A stretch of 64,000 bases of DNA from contig NZ_JABFMU010000031.1 in NCBI RefSeq assembly GCF_013359695.1, positions 1 to 64,000 on the forward strand, given 5' to 3'. The translations under genes and the position numbers were made by a program. A model generated the notes under the pieces. It worked only from the letters and a program-made list of their open reading frames with translations, made no database searches and was not told the DNA's origin. Positions 43,581 through 52,351 of this stretch are shown piece by piece (position 1 is the first letter of the stretch; each line of letters begins with the position of its first letter). The DNA comes from Pseudomonas sp. C2B4. Lineage in GTDB: Bacteria; Pseudomonadota; Gammaproteobacteria; Pseudomonadales; Pseudomonadaceae.

Positions 43581-44897
43581 ATGCGCATCAGCATATTTGG
43601 TTTGGGTTACGTGGGCGCTGTATGTGCCGGTTGCCTGTCTGCACGGGGCCATGACGTCGTTGGCGTTGATGTTGCCAAAGACAAGATCGATATGATCAAC
43701 GCAGGCAAATCGCCAATCGTTGAGCCGGGCCTGGGCGAACTTCTGGCCCAAGGTATTCAGACGGGCCGCCTGCGCGGTACCACCAACTTCGCCGAGGCGA
43801 TTCGCGACACCGATCTGTCGATGATCTGCGTCGGCACGCCAAGCAAGAAGAACGGCGATCTGGAACTGAACTACATCGAAGCCGTGTGCCGCGAGATCGG
43901 TTTTGTCCTGCGCGACAAATCCACCCGCCACACCATCGTGGTGCGCAGCACCGTTCTGCCGGGCACGGTCGCAAACGTTGTCATCCCGATTCTCGAAGAC
44001 TGCTCCGGCAAGAAAGCCGGTGTCGACTTCGGTGTGGCCGTGAACCCTGAGTTCCTGCGTGAAAGCACCGCCATCGCCGACTACGACCAGCCACCAATGA
44101 CGGTGATCGGTGAGTTCGACAAAGCTTCGGGCGACGTTCTGCAATCGCTGTACGAAGAACTCGACGCACCGATCATCCGCAAGGACATCGCCGTCGCCGA
44201 GATGATCAAGTACACCTGCAACGTGTGGCACGCCACCAAGGTGACCTTCGCCAACGAGATCGGCAACATCGCCAAGGCTGTGGGCGTCGACGGTCGTGAA
44301 GTCATGGACGTTGTGTGCCAGGACAAGACCCTGAACCTGTCCCAGTACTACATGCGCCCAGGCTTCGCTTTCGGCGGTTCCTGCCTGCCCAAGGACGTGC
44401 GTGCCCTGACCTACCGCGCCGGTTCTCTCGACGTGGAAGCCCCGCTGCTCAACTCGCTGATGCGCAGCAACGAGTCCCAGGTGCAGAACGCCTTCGACAT
44501 CGTCTCCAGCCACGACAAGCGCAAAGTCGCCCTGCTGGGCCTGAGCTTCAAGGCCGGCACCGACGACTTGCGTGAAAGCCCGCTGGTCGACCTGGCGGAA
44601 ATGCTGATCGGCAAGGGTTTCGACCTGAAAATCTACGACAGCAACGTTGAGTACGCTCGCGTCCACGGCGCGAACAAGGACTACATCGAGTCGAAGATCC
44701 CGCACGTCTCGTCCTTGCTCAACGCTGACTTCGACGACGTGATCAACAACTCCGACGTGATCATCCTCGGCAACCGCGACGAGAAATTCCGCTCGCTGGT
44801 CAAGGACGTTCCGCACGGCAAGCAAGTGATCGACCTGGTCGGCTTCATGTCCAAGGCCACCAGCCAGGCTGGCCGCGCTGAAGGGATCTGCTGGTAA
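43581..44897 (+). CDS. algD: GDP-mannose 6-dehydrogenase
   Basis: Committed step of alginate synthesis: oxidises GDP-mannose twice with NAD+ to GDP-mannuronate. The 438-aa cytoplasmic enzyme has the N-terminal NAD motif GLGYVGAVCAG, the central helix and catalytic cysteine in AFGGSCLPKDVRAL (Cys about 268) and a C-terminal UDP-binding-type domain (GLSFKAGTDDLRESP). First gene of the alg operon, AGAGGT before its ATG. Confidence 0.99.
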   Translation: MRISIFGLGYVGAVCAGCLSARGHDVVGVDVAKDKIDMINAGKSPIVEPGLGELLAQGIQTGRLRGTTNFAEAIRDTDLSMICVGTPSKKNGDLELNYIEAVCREIGFVLRDKSTRHTIVVRSTVLPGTVANVVIPILEDCSGKKAGVDFGVAVNPEFLRESTAIADYDQPPMTVIGEFDKASGDVLQSLYEELDAPIIRKDIAVAEMIKYTCNVWHATKVTFANEIGNIAKAVGVDGREVMDVVCQDKTLNLSQYYMRPGFAFGGSCLPKDVRALTYRAGSLDVEAPLLNSLMRSNESQVQNAFDIVSSHDKRKVALLGLSFKAGTDDLRESPLVDLAEMLIGKGFDLKIYDSNVEYARVHGANKDYIESKIPHVSSLLNADFDDVINNSDVIILGNRDEKFRSLVKDVPHGKQVIDLVGFMSKATSQAGRAEGICW

Positions 44898-44940
44898 CAC
44901 GGAATCCCGTCTCCGACACCGCGCTTTCGCGCATGAAACA

Positions 44941-45012
44941 CCTGTAGGAGCACAGCTTCCCGGCGATGACGCACTTGCGAGCGCCATCGCCGGCAAGCCG
45001 TGCTCCTACAGG
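44941..45012. repeat. REP-like inverted repeat between algD and alg8
   Basis: Arms 44941-44968 and 44985-45012 (CCTGTAGGAGCACAGCTTCC then CGGCGATG) match with two mismatches. Another variant of the family, with GTAGGAGC ends. It fills most of the 151-bp algD-alg8 gap. Confidence 0.85.
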
Positions 45013-45048
45013 GGCGGGGAGCTCGCAAATGACTTTAGGATTCCGATT

Positions 45049-46530
45049 ATGCTCAGGCTAAAGCACGGCCTACTCCAGGCCGCCGGTTGGCTGTTTTATC
45101 TAAGTTTACTGATGGGCCTCGCCATGGCGTTGCCCGTGTCCACATTCGACCCCGAGTCGAAGGACTTCATTTTCCTGATCGGTATCGTCGGTATCTGGCG
45201 CTACTCGATGGGGGCCACGCACTTTCTGCGCGGCATGCTGTTTCTGTACGTGGTCTACCCGCACCTGCGGCGCAAAGTGCGCAAGCTGGGCAAGGCGGCG
45301 GACCCGTCCCACGTATTCCTGATGGTCACCAGCTTCCGTATCGACGCGCTGACCACCGCGCAGGTCTACAGCTCGGTGATTCGCGAGGCCATCGACTGCG
45401 ACCTGCCGACCACCGTGGTCTGCTCCATCGTGGAAATGTCCGATGAGCTGCTGGTGAAAAGCCTGTGGAACCGGATGAACCCACCGGCGCGGGTCAAGCT
45501 CGACTTCGTGCGCATTCCCGGCACCGGCAAGCGCGATGGCCTGGCCTTCGGTTTCCGCGCCATCTCCCGCCACTTGCCGGACGACCGCGCCGTGGTGGCG
45601 GTGATCGATGGCGACACCGTGCTCGGCGAAGGCGTAGTGCGCAAGACCGTGCCGTGGTTCCAGCTGTTCGGCAATGTCGGCGGCCTGACCACCAACGAAT
45701 TCTGCGAAGTGCGCGGCGGCTACATCATGAGCGAATGGCACAAGCTGCGTTTCGCCCAGCGTCACATCAACATGTGCTCGATGGCCCTGTCCAAGCGCGT
45801 GCTGACCATGACCGGGCGGATGTCGGTGTTCCGTGCCACCGTGGTCACCAACCCGGAATTCATTGCCGACGTGGAAAGCGACTCGCTGCAACACTGGCGC
45901 CTGGGCCGTTTCAAGTTCCTCACCGGCGACGACAAGTCCAGCTGGTTCAGCCTGATGCGCCTGGGCTACGACACCTTCTACGTGCCGGATGCGGCGATCA
46001 ACACCGTCGAGCATCCGCCGGAAAAGAGCTTCATCAAGGCCAGTCGCAAACTGATGTTCCGCTGGTACGGCAACAACCTGCGTCAGAACTCCCGTGCCTT
46101 GGGCCTGGGGATCAAGCGCCTCGGTGCGTTCACCTCGGTGGTGCTGTTCGATCAACGCGTGTCGATGTGGACCTCCCTGCTGGGCCTGACCGTGGCGCTG
46201 ATTGCCAGCTTCAAGTACGGCACCGCGTTCATCCTGGTGTACCTGCTGTGGATCGGCATCACCCGCCTGATCCTGACCCTGTTGCTGTCCTGCTCCGGCC
46301 ACCGGATCGGCCCGGCCTACCCGGCGATTCTCTATTACAACCAGATCGTCGGCGCACTGGTGAAGATCTACGTGTTCTTCCGCCTCGACCAACAGTCCTG
46401 GACTCGCCAGCCCACTTCTCTGTCCCGTGATCTCGCCAGCTTTCAACGTTGGTTCAACACCTGGTCGTCTCGGACCATGACCTTCTCCGCCGGCAGCATC
46501 TTTGTCGCCGTGCTGCTGATGATGGTCTGA
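45049..46530 (+). CDS. alg8: Mannuronan synthase glycosyltransferase Alg8
   Basis: Inner-membrane GT2 polymerase that builds polymannuronate from GDP-mannuronate. The 493 aa have two N-terminal helices, a cytoplasmic GT domain with FRIDALTTAQVYSS, VIDGDTVLGEGVV (DGD metal site, about 185) and the acceptor-site segment KLMFRWYGNNLRQ, then further helices toward the C-terminus. Works with Alg44. Confidence 0.97.
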   Translation: MLRLKHGLLQAAGWLFYLSLLMGLAMALPVSTFDPESKDFIFLIGIVGIWRYSMGATHFLRGMLFLYVVYPHLRRKVRKLGKAADPSHVFLMVTSFRIDALTTAQVYSSVIREAIDCDLPTTVVCSIVEMSDELLVKSLWNRMNPPARVKLDFVRIPGTGKRDGLAFGFRAISRHLPDDRAVVAVIDGDTVLGEGVVRKTVPWFQLFGNVGGLTTNEFCEVRGGYIMSEWHKLRFAQRHINMCSMALSKRVLTMTGRMSVFRATVVTNPEFIADVESDSLQHWRLGRFKFLTGDDKSSWFSLMRLGYDTFYVPDAAINTVEHPPEKSFIKASRKLMFRWYGNNLRQNSRALGLGIKRLGAFTSVVLFDQRVSMWTSLLGLTVALIASFKYGTAFILVYLLWIGITRLILTLLLSCSGHRIGPAYPAILYYNQIVGALVKIYVFFRLDQQSWTRQPTSLSRDLASFQRWFNTWSSRTMTFSAGSIFVAVLLMMV

Positions 46531-46565
46531 CCGAACTCGCCTGAATTAACTAGGAAACCGCCCTT

Positions 46566-47735
46566 ATGAATACCGCCGTCAACGCCAACGTAGTGCATGA
46601 ATCCGAAGCCCAGCGCCAGCACGCCCGCGTGAAAATCCCGGCCAAGCTGCGCTTCTTCGGTCCCGACCGCACGCCGGTCGAAGCGCGAGTGATCGACCTG
46701 TCCGCCGGTGGCCTGGCCTTCAATGCCGGACAACTGCCGCTCAAGACTGGCGACGTGTACAAGGCCCGCCTGCAATTCGTCATCGACAACCTCGGCCTGG
46801 CCATGGATGTGGAACTGCAAGTGCGTTCCTACGATCGCGACACCGGCCGTACCGGTTGCCAGTTCCAGAACCTGGAACCACGAGACATTTCGACCCTGCG
46901 TCACCTGATCACTTCGCACCTGGCCGGCGACATCGTCAGCATCGGCGAAGTGCTGGCGACCCTGCAGCGCGATAACTTCACCAAGGCACGCAAGACCAAG
47001 GACGGCGGCCATGGCATGAGCGCGTTCGGGCGCCTGAAAGCCGTGACCTTCAGCCTGGGGATTTTCGTCGTCGGCCTGGCCGCGTTCGGCTTCATCTTCA
47101 AATCGGTGTACGGCATGTACTTCGTCAGCCACGCCCAAGCCGGCCTGGTCAGCGTGCCGGGCGTGAACATCACCATGCCCCGCGACGGTACCGTGCAGAG
47201 CCTGGTGAAAGCCGACGGCGTGGCGGCCAAAGGCGCACCGCTGGCGACCTTCAGCACCAGCATGCTCGACGTGCTCAAGGGCCATCTGGAAGACGATCAA
47301 CTGGCCCCGGCCAAGGTTGAAGAACTGTTCGGCAAGCAAATGACCGGCACCCTGACCTCACCGTGCGATTGCACCGTGGGTCAGCAACTGGTCGCCAACG
47401 GCCAATACGCCAGCAAGGGCGATGTGATCTTCCAACTGGTGCCACGCAACACCGAAGCCAACGTCGAAGCCCGCTTCTCCTACCGTCAGTTCGGCGACGT
47501 GCTGCCAGGCACTGCCGTGCGCTTCCAGATCGCCGGTGAAGACAAGACCCGCACCGGCAAGATCGTCAGCAGCACCAGCCTGAAAAGCGCCGACCTGTCG
47601 TCCGACATCCGCGTCCTGATCCAGCCGGACGAAGCCCTGGACAGCACCCTCGCCGGTCGCCCGGTTGAAGTGAACAGCGACCGTGGCCCGAACCTGAACT
47701 GGCTGATCGAAAAAGCCATGGCAGCTGGTCTGTAA
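46566..47735 (+). CDS. alg44: c-di-GMP receptor and copolymerase Alg44
   Basis: Membrane protein that activates Alg8 on binding c-di-GMP. The 389 aa have an N-terminal PilZ domain with Arg17 and Arg21 (RQHAR) and Asp44/Ser46 (DLSAGG), the same positions as in P. aeruginosa. One membrane helix (about 160-182) follows, then a periplasmic HlyD-like domain (about 195-380). Confidence 0.97.
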   Translation: MNTAVNANVVHESEAQRQHARVKIPAKLRFFGPDRTPVEARVIDLSAGGLAFNAGQLPLKTGDVYKARLQFVIDNLGLAMDVELQVRSYDRDTGRTGCQFQNLEPRDISTLRHLITSHLAGDIVSIGEVLATLQRDNFTKARKTKDGGHGMSAFGRLKAVTFSLGIFVVGLAAFGFIFKSVYGMYFVSHAQAGLVSVPGVNITMPRDGTVQSLVKADGVAAKGAPLATFSTSMLDVLKGHLEDDQLAPAKVEELFGKQMTGTLTSPCDCTVGQQLVANGQYASKGDVIFQLVPRNTEANVEARFSYRQFGDVLPGTAVRFQIAGEDKTRTGKIVSSTSLKSADLSSDIRVLIQPDEALDSTLAGRPVEVNSDRGPNLNWLIEKAMAAGL

Positions 47736-47744
47736 CCGGAGGAC

Positions 47745-49247
47745 ATGCCTGTGAGTACTCCTACCCTCAACACACCGCTGACCCTGTGGGAGCGAGCCTG
47801 CTCGCGAAGCGGTCAACTCGGTTTGTCTGATGCACCGCGCCGCCTGCTTCGCGAGCAGGCTCGCTCCCACATGGGATCTCTATGCGCAGTGGCATTGGCA
47901 GTCAGCCTCGCCGGTTGCGCCGGCCTGCCCGACCAGCGCCTGGCCAACGAAGCCCTCAAGCGTGGCGACACCGCCACCGCCGCGGCGAACTATCAGCAGC
48001 TGGCGGCCCTGGGCTACAGCGAAGCCCAGGTTGGCCTGGCCGATATCCAGGTCGACAGCCGCGACCCGGCGCAGATGAAACAGGCCGAAGCCACCTACCG
48101 TGCGGCGGCCAGTGTTTCGCCTCGTGCCCAGGCGCGTCTCGGTCGTTTGCTGGTGGCCAAGCCCGGCGCCAGCGAAGCCGAACATCTGGAGGCCGAAGGC
48201 CTGCTGAAAAAAGCGTCTGCCGCCGGCGAAGGCAACACCCTGATCCCGTTGGCGATGCTGTACCTGCAATACCCGCACAGCTTCCCCAACGTCGACGCGC
48301 AAAAGCAGATCAGCCAATGGCGCGCCGAAGGCAAGCCGGAAGCGGGTCTGGCGCAAGTGCTGCTGTACCGCACCCAAGGCACCTACGACCAGCACCTGGA
48401 TGACGTGGAAAACATCTGCAAGGCCGCGCTCAATACCACCGACATCTGCTACGTCGAACTGGCCACGGTCTATCAGAAAAAAGCCCAGCCAGAGCAACAG
48501 GCCGAGCTGATCAAGCAGCTGCAGGCGGCGCACAGTCGCGGCACCGTCTCCGCTCAGCGCGTCGACAGCGTCGCTCGCGTGCTCGCCGATTCGACCCTGG
48601 GCAAGACCGACGAAAAAACCGCGCAGTCGCTGCTCGAACCCATCGCCCCCGGCTACCCGGCGTCATGGGTCACCCTCGCGCAACTGATCTACGACTTCCC
48701 CGAACTGGGCGATGTCGACCAGATGATGAAGTACCTGGACAACGGCCGTGCCGCCGACCAACCGCGCGCCGAACTGTTGCTGGGCAAGCTGTACTACGAA
48801 GGCAAGATGGTTCCGGCCGATGCCAAGGTCGCCGAAGAGCACTTCCAGAAAGCCGTCGGCCGCGAAGTCGCCGCCGATTACTACCTCGGCCAGATTTATC
48901 GCCGTGGTTACCTGGGCAAGGTCTATCCGCAGAAGGCCCTCGACCACCTGCTGACCGCTGCGCGCAACGGCCAGAACAGCGCCGACTTCGCCATCGCCCA
49001 ACTGTTTTCCCAAGGCAAGGGCACCAAGCCCGACCCGCTCAACGCCTACGTGTTCAGCCAGCTCGCCAAAGCCCAGAACACCCCGCAAGCCACCGAGCTT
49101 GCGCAAACACTCGAAGCCCAACTGCCGCCTGCGCAGCTGGCTGAGGCCCAACGTCTGTTGAAACAGGAACAGGCGACCCGTGGTGCCCTGAGCCAGAACA
49201 CACCGCAACTGCAGGCCCTGCAAGAAGACGGCGAGGAATCCCTATGA
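47745..49247 (+). CDS. algK: Alginate export lipoprotein AlgK with in-frame REP at its 5' end
   Basis: Periplasmic TPR/Sel1-repeat lipoprotein that links Alg44/AlgX with the AlgE porin. Family sequence begins at AVSLAGCAGLPDQRLANEAL, with the lipobox LAGC, and repeats run to about residue 480. Upstream, codons 14-43 are a REP doublet (47784-47871) read in frame without a stop. Possible starts are ATG 47745, GTG 47751 (GGAGG 8 bases before it), TTG 47823 (31 residues before the Cys, with RRLLR) and ATG 47871 (no charged n-region, no ribosome binding site). The native N-terminus was probably altered by the REP. Confidence 0.93.
   Translation: MPVSTPTLNTPLTLWERACSRSGQLGLSDAPRRLLREQARSHMGSLCAVALAVSLAGCAGLPDQRLANEALKRGDTATAAANYQQLAALGYSEAQVGLADIQVDSRDPAQMKQAEATYRAAASVSPRAQARLGRLLVAKPGASEAEHLEAEGLLKKASAAGEGNTLIPLAMLYLQYPHSFPNVDAQKQISQWRAEGKPEAGLAQVLLYRTQGTYDQHLDDVENICKAALNTTDICYVELATVYQKKAQPEQQAELIKQLQAAHSRGTVSAQRVDSVARVLADSTLGKTDEKTAQSLLEPIAPGYPASWVTLAQLIYDFPELGDVDQMMKYLDNGRAADQPRAELLLGKLYYEGKMVPADAKVAEEHFQKAVGREVAADYYLGQIYRRGYLGKVYPQKALDHLLTAARNGQNSADFAIAQLFSQGKGTKPDPLNAYVFSQLAKAQNTPQATELAQTLEAQLPPAQLAEAQRLLKQEQATRGALSQNTPQLQALQEDGEESL
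47784..47871. repeat. REP doublet inside the 5' coding part of algK
   Basis: Arms 47784-47809 (CTGTGGGAGCGAGCCTGCTC and on) and 47846-47871 of the GAGCCTGCTCGC type, 36 bases apart. Both are read in frame: LWERACSR on the left, REQARSH on the right. Confidence 0.92.
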
Positions 49248-50728
49248 AATTGAATCCATTCATGAAGGCCGGCATCGGCCTGACGTTCGCTCTGATCTGG
49301 TCGTGCCCGACGCTCGCGGCGATGACGGAAGAAACCAAGAACTTCGGCCTGGACGTGAAAATCACCGGCCAGTCCGAAGACGACCGCGACCTCGGCACCC
49401 AAAGCGGTGGCGACGTCAATGGCGTGGGCCTGGACCTGCGTCCGTGGGTCTATGGCGAGAGCGGCGCGTGGAGCGCCTACGCCATGGGCCAGGCGGTGAC
49501 GTCCACCGACATCATCGAGACCGATACCCTGCAACAGGCCGACGGCACCGAAACCACCGATGACGGCGATCGCAAGGCCAAGAAAAACTACCTGGCCATG
49601 CGCGAGTTCTGGGTCGGCTACAGCGGCTTCACACCCTACCCCGGCGAGATCCTCAAGTTCGGTCGCCAGCGCCTGCGCAATGACGACGGCCAATGGCGCG
49701 ACACCAACATCGAAGCCCTGAACTGGACGTTCGACACCACCCTGTTGCGCGCCAACGCCGGTATCGCCGAACGCTTCAGCGAGTACCGCACCGACCTGAA
49801 GGAACTGTCGCCCCAGGACAAGGATCGCCTGCACGCCTACGCCGATGCCGCCTACCAGTGGACACCGGGCAACTGGGTCGGCATTCGCGGCCATCACACC
49901 CACGATGACGGCAAGCTCGACTACCCGACGCCGGGTGAACCTGCCGACACCCTGGACAAGAAACAGAACGGCGACATCAGCTGGCTGGGCCTTACCGCCG
50001 ACAGCGACGCCTATAACTGGCGCAACACCAACACCGTCAATTACTGGGGCAGCATCACCGGCATGAGCGGCGACCGCGACACGGTCAACCCGCTGAACGC
50101 CGATGGCAGCGCGCCCGCACAAGCCAAACGCAGTGGCGATGTCGACGGCTGGGCCACCGACCTGGGTGTACGCCTGCGCCTCGATCCGCAATGGCAAGTG
50201 GGTGCGGCCTACGCCCGTGCCAGCGCCGATTACGAACAGAACGGCCTGGAAAGCAACCGCTCGAACTTCACCGGTACACGCTCGCGGGTGCACCGTTTCG
50301 GCGAGGCCTTCCGTGGCGAAATGAACAACCTGCAAACCGCGACGCTGTTCGGTTCGTGGATGCTCAACGACGAATACGACGCCAGCCTGATCTACCACAA
50401 ATTCTGGCGCGTCGACGGCAACAAGCCGGTCGGCAGCAACGGCATCGACGCGGTGCAGAACGATACCGATGACGTCACCGGCGCCGTGCTGTCCAGCACC
50501 TCGCTGCCGCTGAACGATGGCGAAAAGGACATGGGTCAGGAAATGGACCTGGTGGTCACCAAGTACTTCAAGCAGGGCTTGTTGCCGGCTTCGCTGAGCC
50601 AGGCGGTCGACGAACCTTCGGCCCTGGTGCGGTTCCGTGGCGGCGTGTTCAAGCCGGGTGACGCCTATGGCAAAGAAGTCGATTCGTACATGCACCGCGC
50701 GTTCATCGACGTGATCTGGCGCTTCTGA
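49244..50728 (+). CDS. algE: Alginate outer-membrane porin AlgE
   Basis: 18-stranded outer-membrane barrel that exports alginate. The 494 aa have a signal peptide (MKLNPFMKAGIGLTFALIWS), alternating strands rich in Tyr/Trp (LDLRPWVYGESGAW, YLAMREFWVGYSGFTPYPG) and a C-terminal aromatic FIDVIWRF barrel end. It overlaps algK by 4 bases (ATGA). Confidence 0.97.
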   Translation: MKLNPFMKAGIGLTFALIWSCPTLAAMTEETKNFGLDVKITGQSEDDRDLGTQSGGDVNGVGLDLRPWVYGESGAWSAYAMGQAVTSTDIIETDTLQQADGTETTDDGDRKAKKNYLAMREFWVGYSGFTPYPGEILKFGRQRLRNDDGQWRDTNIEALNWTFDTTLLRANAGIAERFSEYRTDLKELSPQDKDRLHAYADAAYQWTPGNWVGIRGHHTHDDGKLDYPTPGEPADTLDKKQNGDISWLGLTADSDAYNWRNTNTVNYWGSITGMSGDRDTVNPLNADGSAPAQAKRSGDVDGWATDLGVRLRLDPQWQVGAAYARASADYEQNGLESNRSNFTGTRSRVHRFGEAFRGEMNNLQTATLFGSWMLNDEYDASLIYHKFWRVDGNKPVGSNGIDAVQNDTDDVTGAVLSSTSLPLNDGEKDMGQEMDLVVTKYFKQGLLPASLSQAVDEPSALVRFRGGVFKPGDAYGKEVDSYMHRAFIDVIWRF

Positions 50729-50754
50729 TGCAAACCGCGAAGGGAGTGCCCGAC

Positions 50755-52341
50755 ATGAACAATTGCAAGCGCGGCTCGATCAGCTTGCTGGCCGGTGCAA
50801 TGCTGCTGGCCAGTGCGGCCACCTTCGCCAGTGTGGAGCCGGTAGCGCCTCAACCTGCGAGGCCGTCGACCATGGCCAAAGGACTGCAACAAGCCAAGAC
50901 CTACACCGTCAGCAGCGCGCCGACGGCGCCGCTGGAACTGGCCACGCCGAAACTGCCGGACCTTTCGGGCTACACCAGCGAGGCCATCGCGGCGAAAGTC
51001 GTGCGCAGCAAGGCGGGCAAAATCAGCGTGCGCCGGATGATGCAGGAAGACGCCCTGAAGGACTTCATCGGCGGCGACAACAAAATGGCCGAATGGGTGG
51101 TGCGTCAGCACGGCATCCCGCAGGCGATCTTTGTCGACGACGGCTACATGAACCTCAAGGACCTGGCGAAGAAACTGCCCAAGCAGTACTTCAGCGAAAC
51201 CTCGCCGGGTGTGTTCCTGGCCAGGTTGCCGATCGTGGTGGGTCAACACGGGATCCTGGAAATCGATCAGCAGACCCAGGAATTGCGCCTGTCCCAGGAG
51301 GCCGGCTCGTTCCTGGTCAACGACGGCCAGTTGTTTGTCCGTGACACCAAAATCACCGGGTGGCGCGAGAAGGACAACGGTCCGGCGACGTTCCGTTCGC
51401 CGAAGGAATTCCGCCCGTTCCTGCTGGCCTGGGGCGGCACCGAGACCTACATTGCCAACAGCAAAATGGCCAGCTTCGGCTACGCCAACAGTAAGTCCTA
51501 CGGCGTGAGTATTTCCCAATACACCCCGAACATGGCCAAGGTGCTCAAGCGTCCTGAACCGACTGGCTGGATCGTCGGTTCCGAGTTCTCGGACATGTGG
51601 TACGGCTTCTACTGCTACGAAACCCGCGACTTCGTGGTCAAAGGCAATACCTACAAGGACAACATCGTCTACGGCATCGACCCCCATGACCGTTCCCACG
51701 GTCTGATCATTGCCGACAACACGGTGTTCGGTACCAAGAAGAAGCACGGGATCATTATTTCCCGTGAGGTCAACGACAGCTTCATCTTCAACAACCGCAG
51801 CTACGACAACAAGTTGTCCGGCATCGTGATCGACCGTAACAGCGTCAACAACATCATTGCCCACAACGAGATCTACCAGAACCACACCGACGGCATCACC
51901 CTCTACGAGAGTGCCGACAACCTGCTGTGGGGCAACAAGGTGCTCAGCAACCGTCGCCACGGCATCCGCATTCGTAACAGCGTGAACATCCGTCTCTACG
52001 AAAACGTCGCCATGGCCAACGGCCTGACCGGCGTCTACGGCCACATCAAGGACCTGTCCAACACCGACCGCGACATCAAGCTCGACCCGTTCGACGCCCA
52101 AGTGTCGCTGATCGTGGTCGGCGGCGAACTGGCGGCCAACGGCAGCGGCCCGCTGTCCATCGACTCGCCGTTGAGCGTGGAGCTGTATCGCGTGTCCATG
52201 CTCGCGCCGACCAAATCCAGCGGCATCAGCTTCTCGGGGATTCTCGGCGAGCGCCAGGATGAAATTCTCGACCTGCTGGTGCGCCAGCAGAAAGCCGTGC
52301 TGATCGACCCTGTCGAACGCCAGACCGAAATGCGGGACTGA
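50755..52341 (+). CDS. algG: Poly(beta-D-mannuronate) C5-epimerase AlgG
   Basis: Periplasmic epimerase that converts some M residues to L-guluronate. The 528 aa have a signal peptide (MNNCKRGSISLLAGAMLLAS) and a right-handed beta-helix from about 200, with the catalytic DPHD in YGIDPHDRSHGLI. AAGGGAG precedes the ATG at 50755, preferred over one nine codons upstream. The algE stop (TGA) overlaps the upstream ATG. Confidence 0.97.
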   Translation: MNNCKRGSISLLAGAMLLASAATFASVEPVAPQPARPSTMAKGLQQAKTYTVSSAPTAPLELATPKLPDLSGYTSEAIAAKVVRSKAGKISVRRMMQEDALKDFIGGDNKMAEWVVRQHGIPQAIFVDDGYMNLKDLAKKLPKQYFSETSPGVFLARLPIVVGQHGILEIDQQTQELRLSQEAGSFLVNDGQLFVRDTKITGWREKDNGPATFRSPKEFRPFLLAWGGTETYIANSKMASFGYANSKSYGVSISQYTPNMAKVLKRPEPTGWIVGSEFSDMWYGFYCYETRDFVVKGNTYKDNIVYGIDPHDRSHGLIIADNTVFGTKKKHGIIISREVNDSFIFNNRSYDNKLSGIVIDRNSVNNIIAHNEIYQNHTDGITLYESADNLLWGNKVLSNRRHGIRIRNSVNIRLYENVAMANGLTGVYGHIKDLSNTDRDIKLDPFDAQVSLIVVGGELAANGSGPLSIDSPLSVELYRVSMLAPTKSSGISFSGILGERQDEILDLLVRQQKAVLIDPVERQTEMRD

Positions 52342-52351
52342 GGATAATTTT

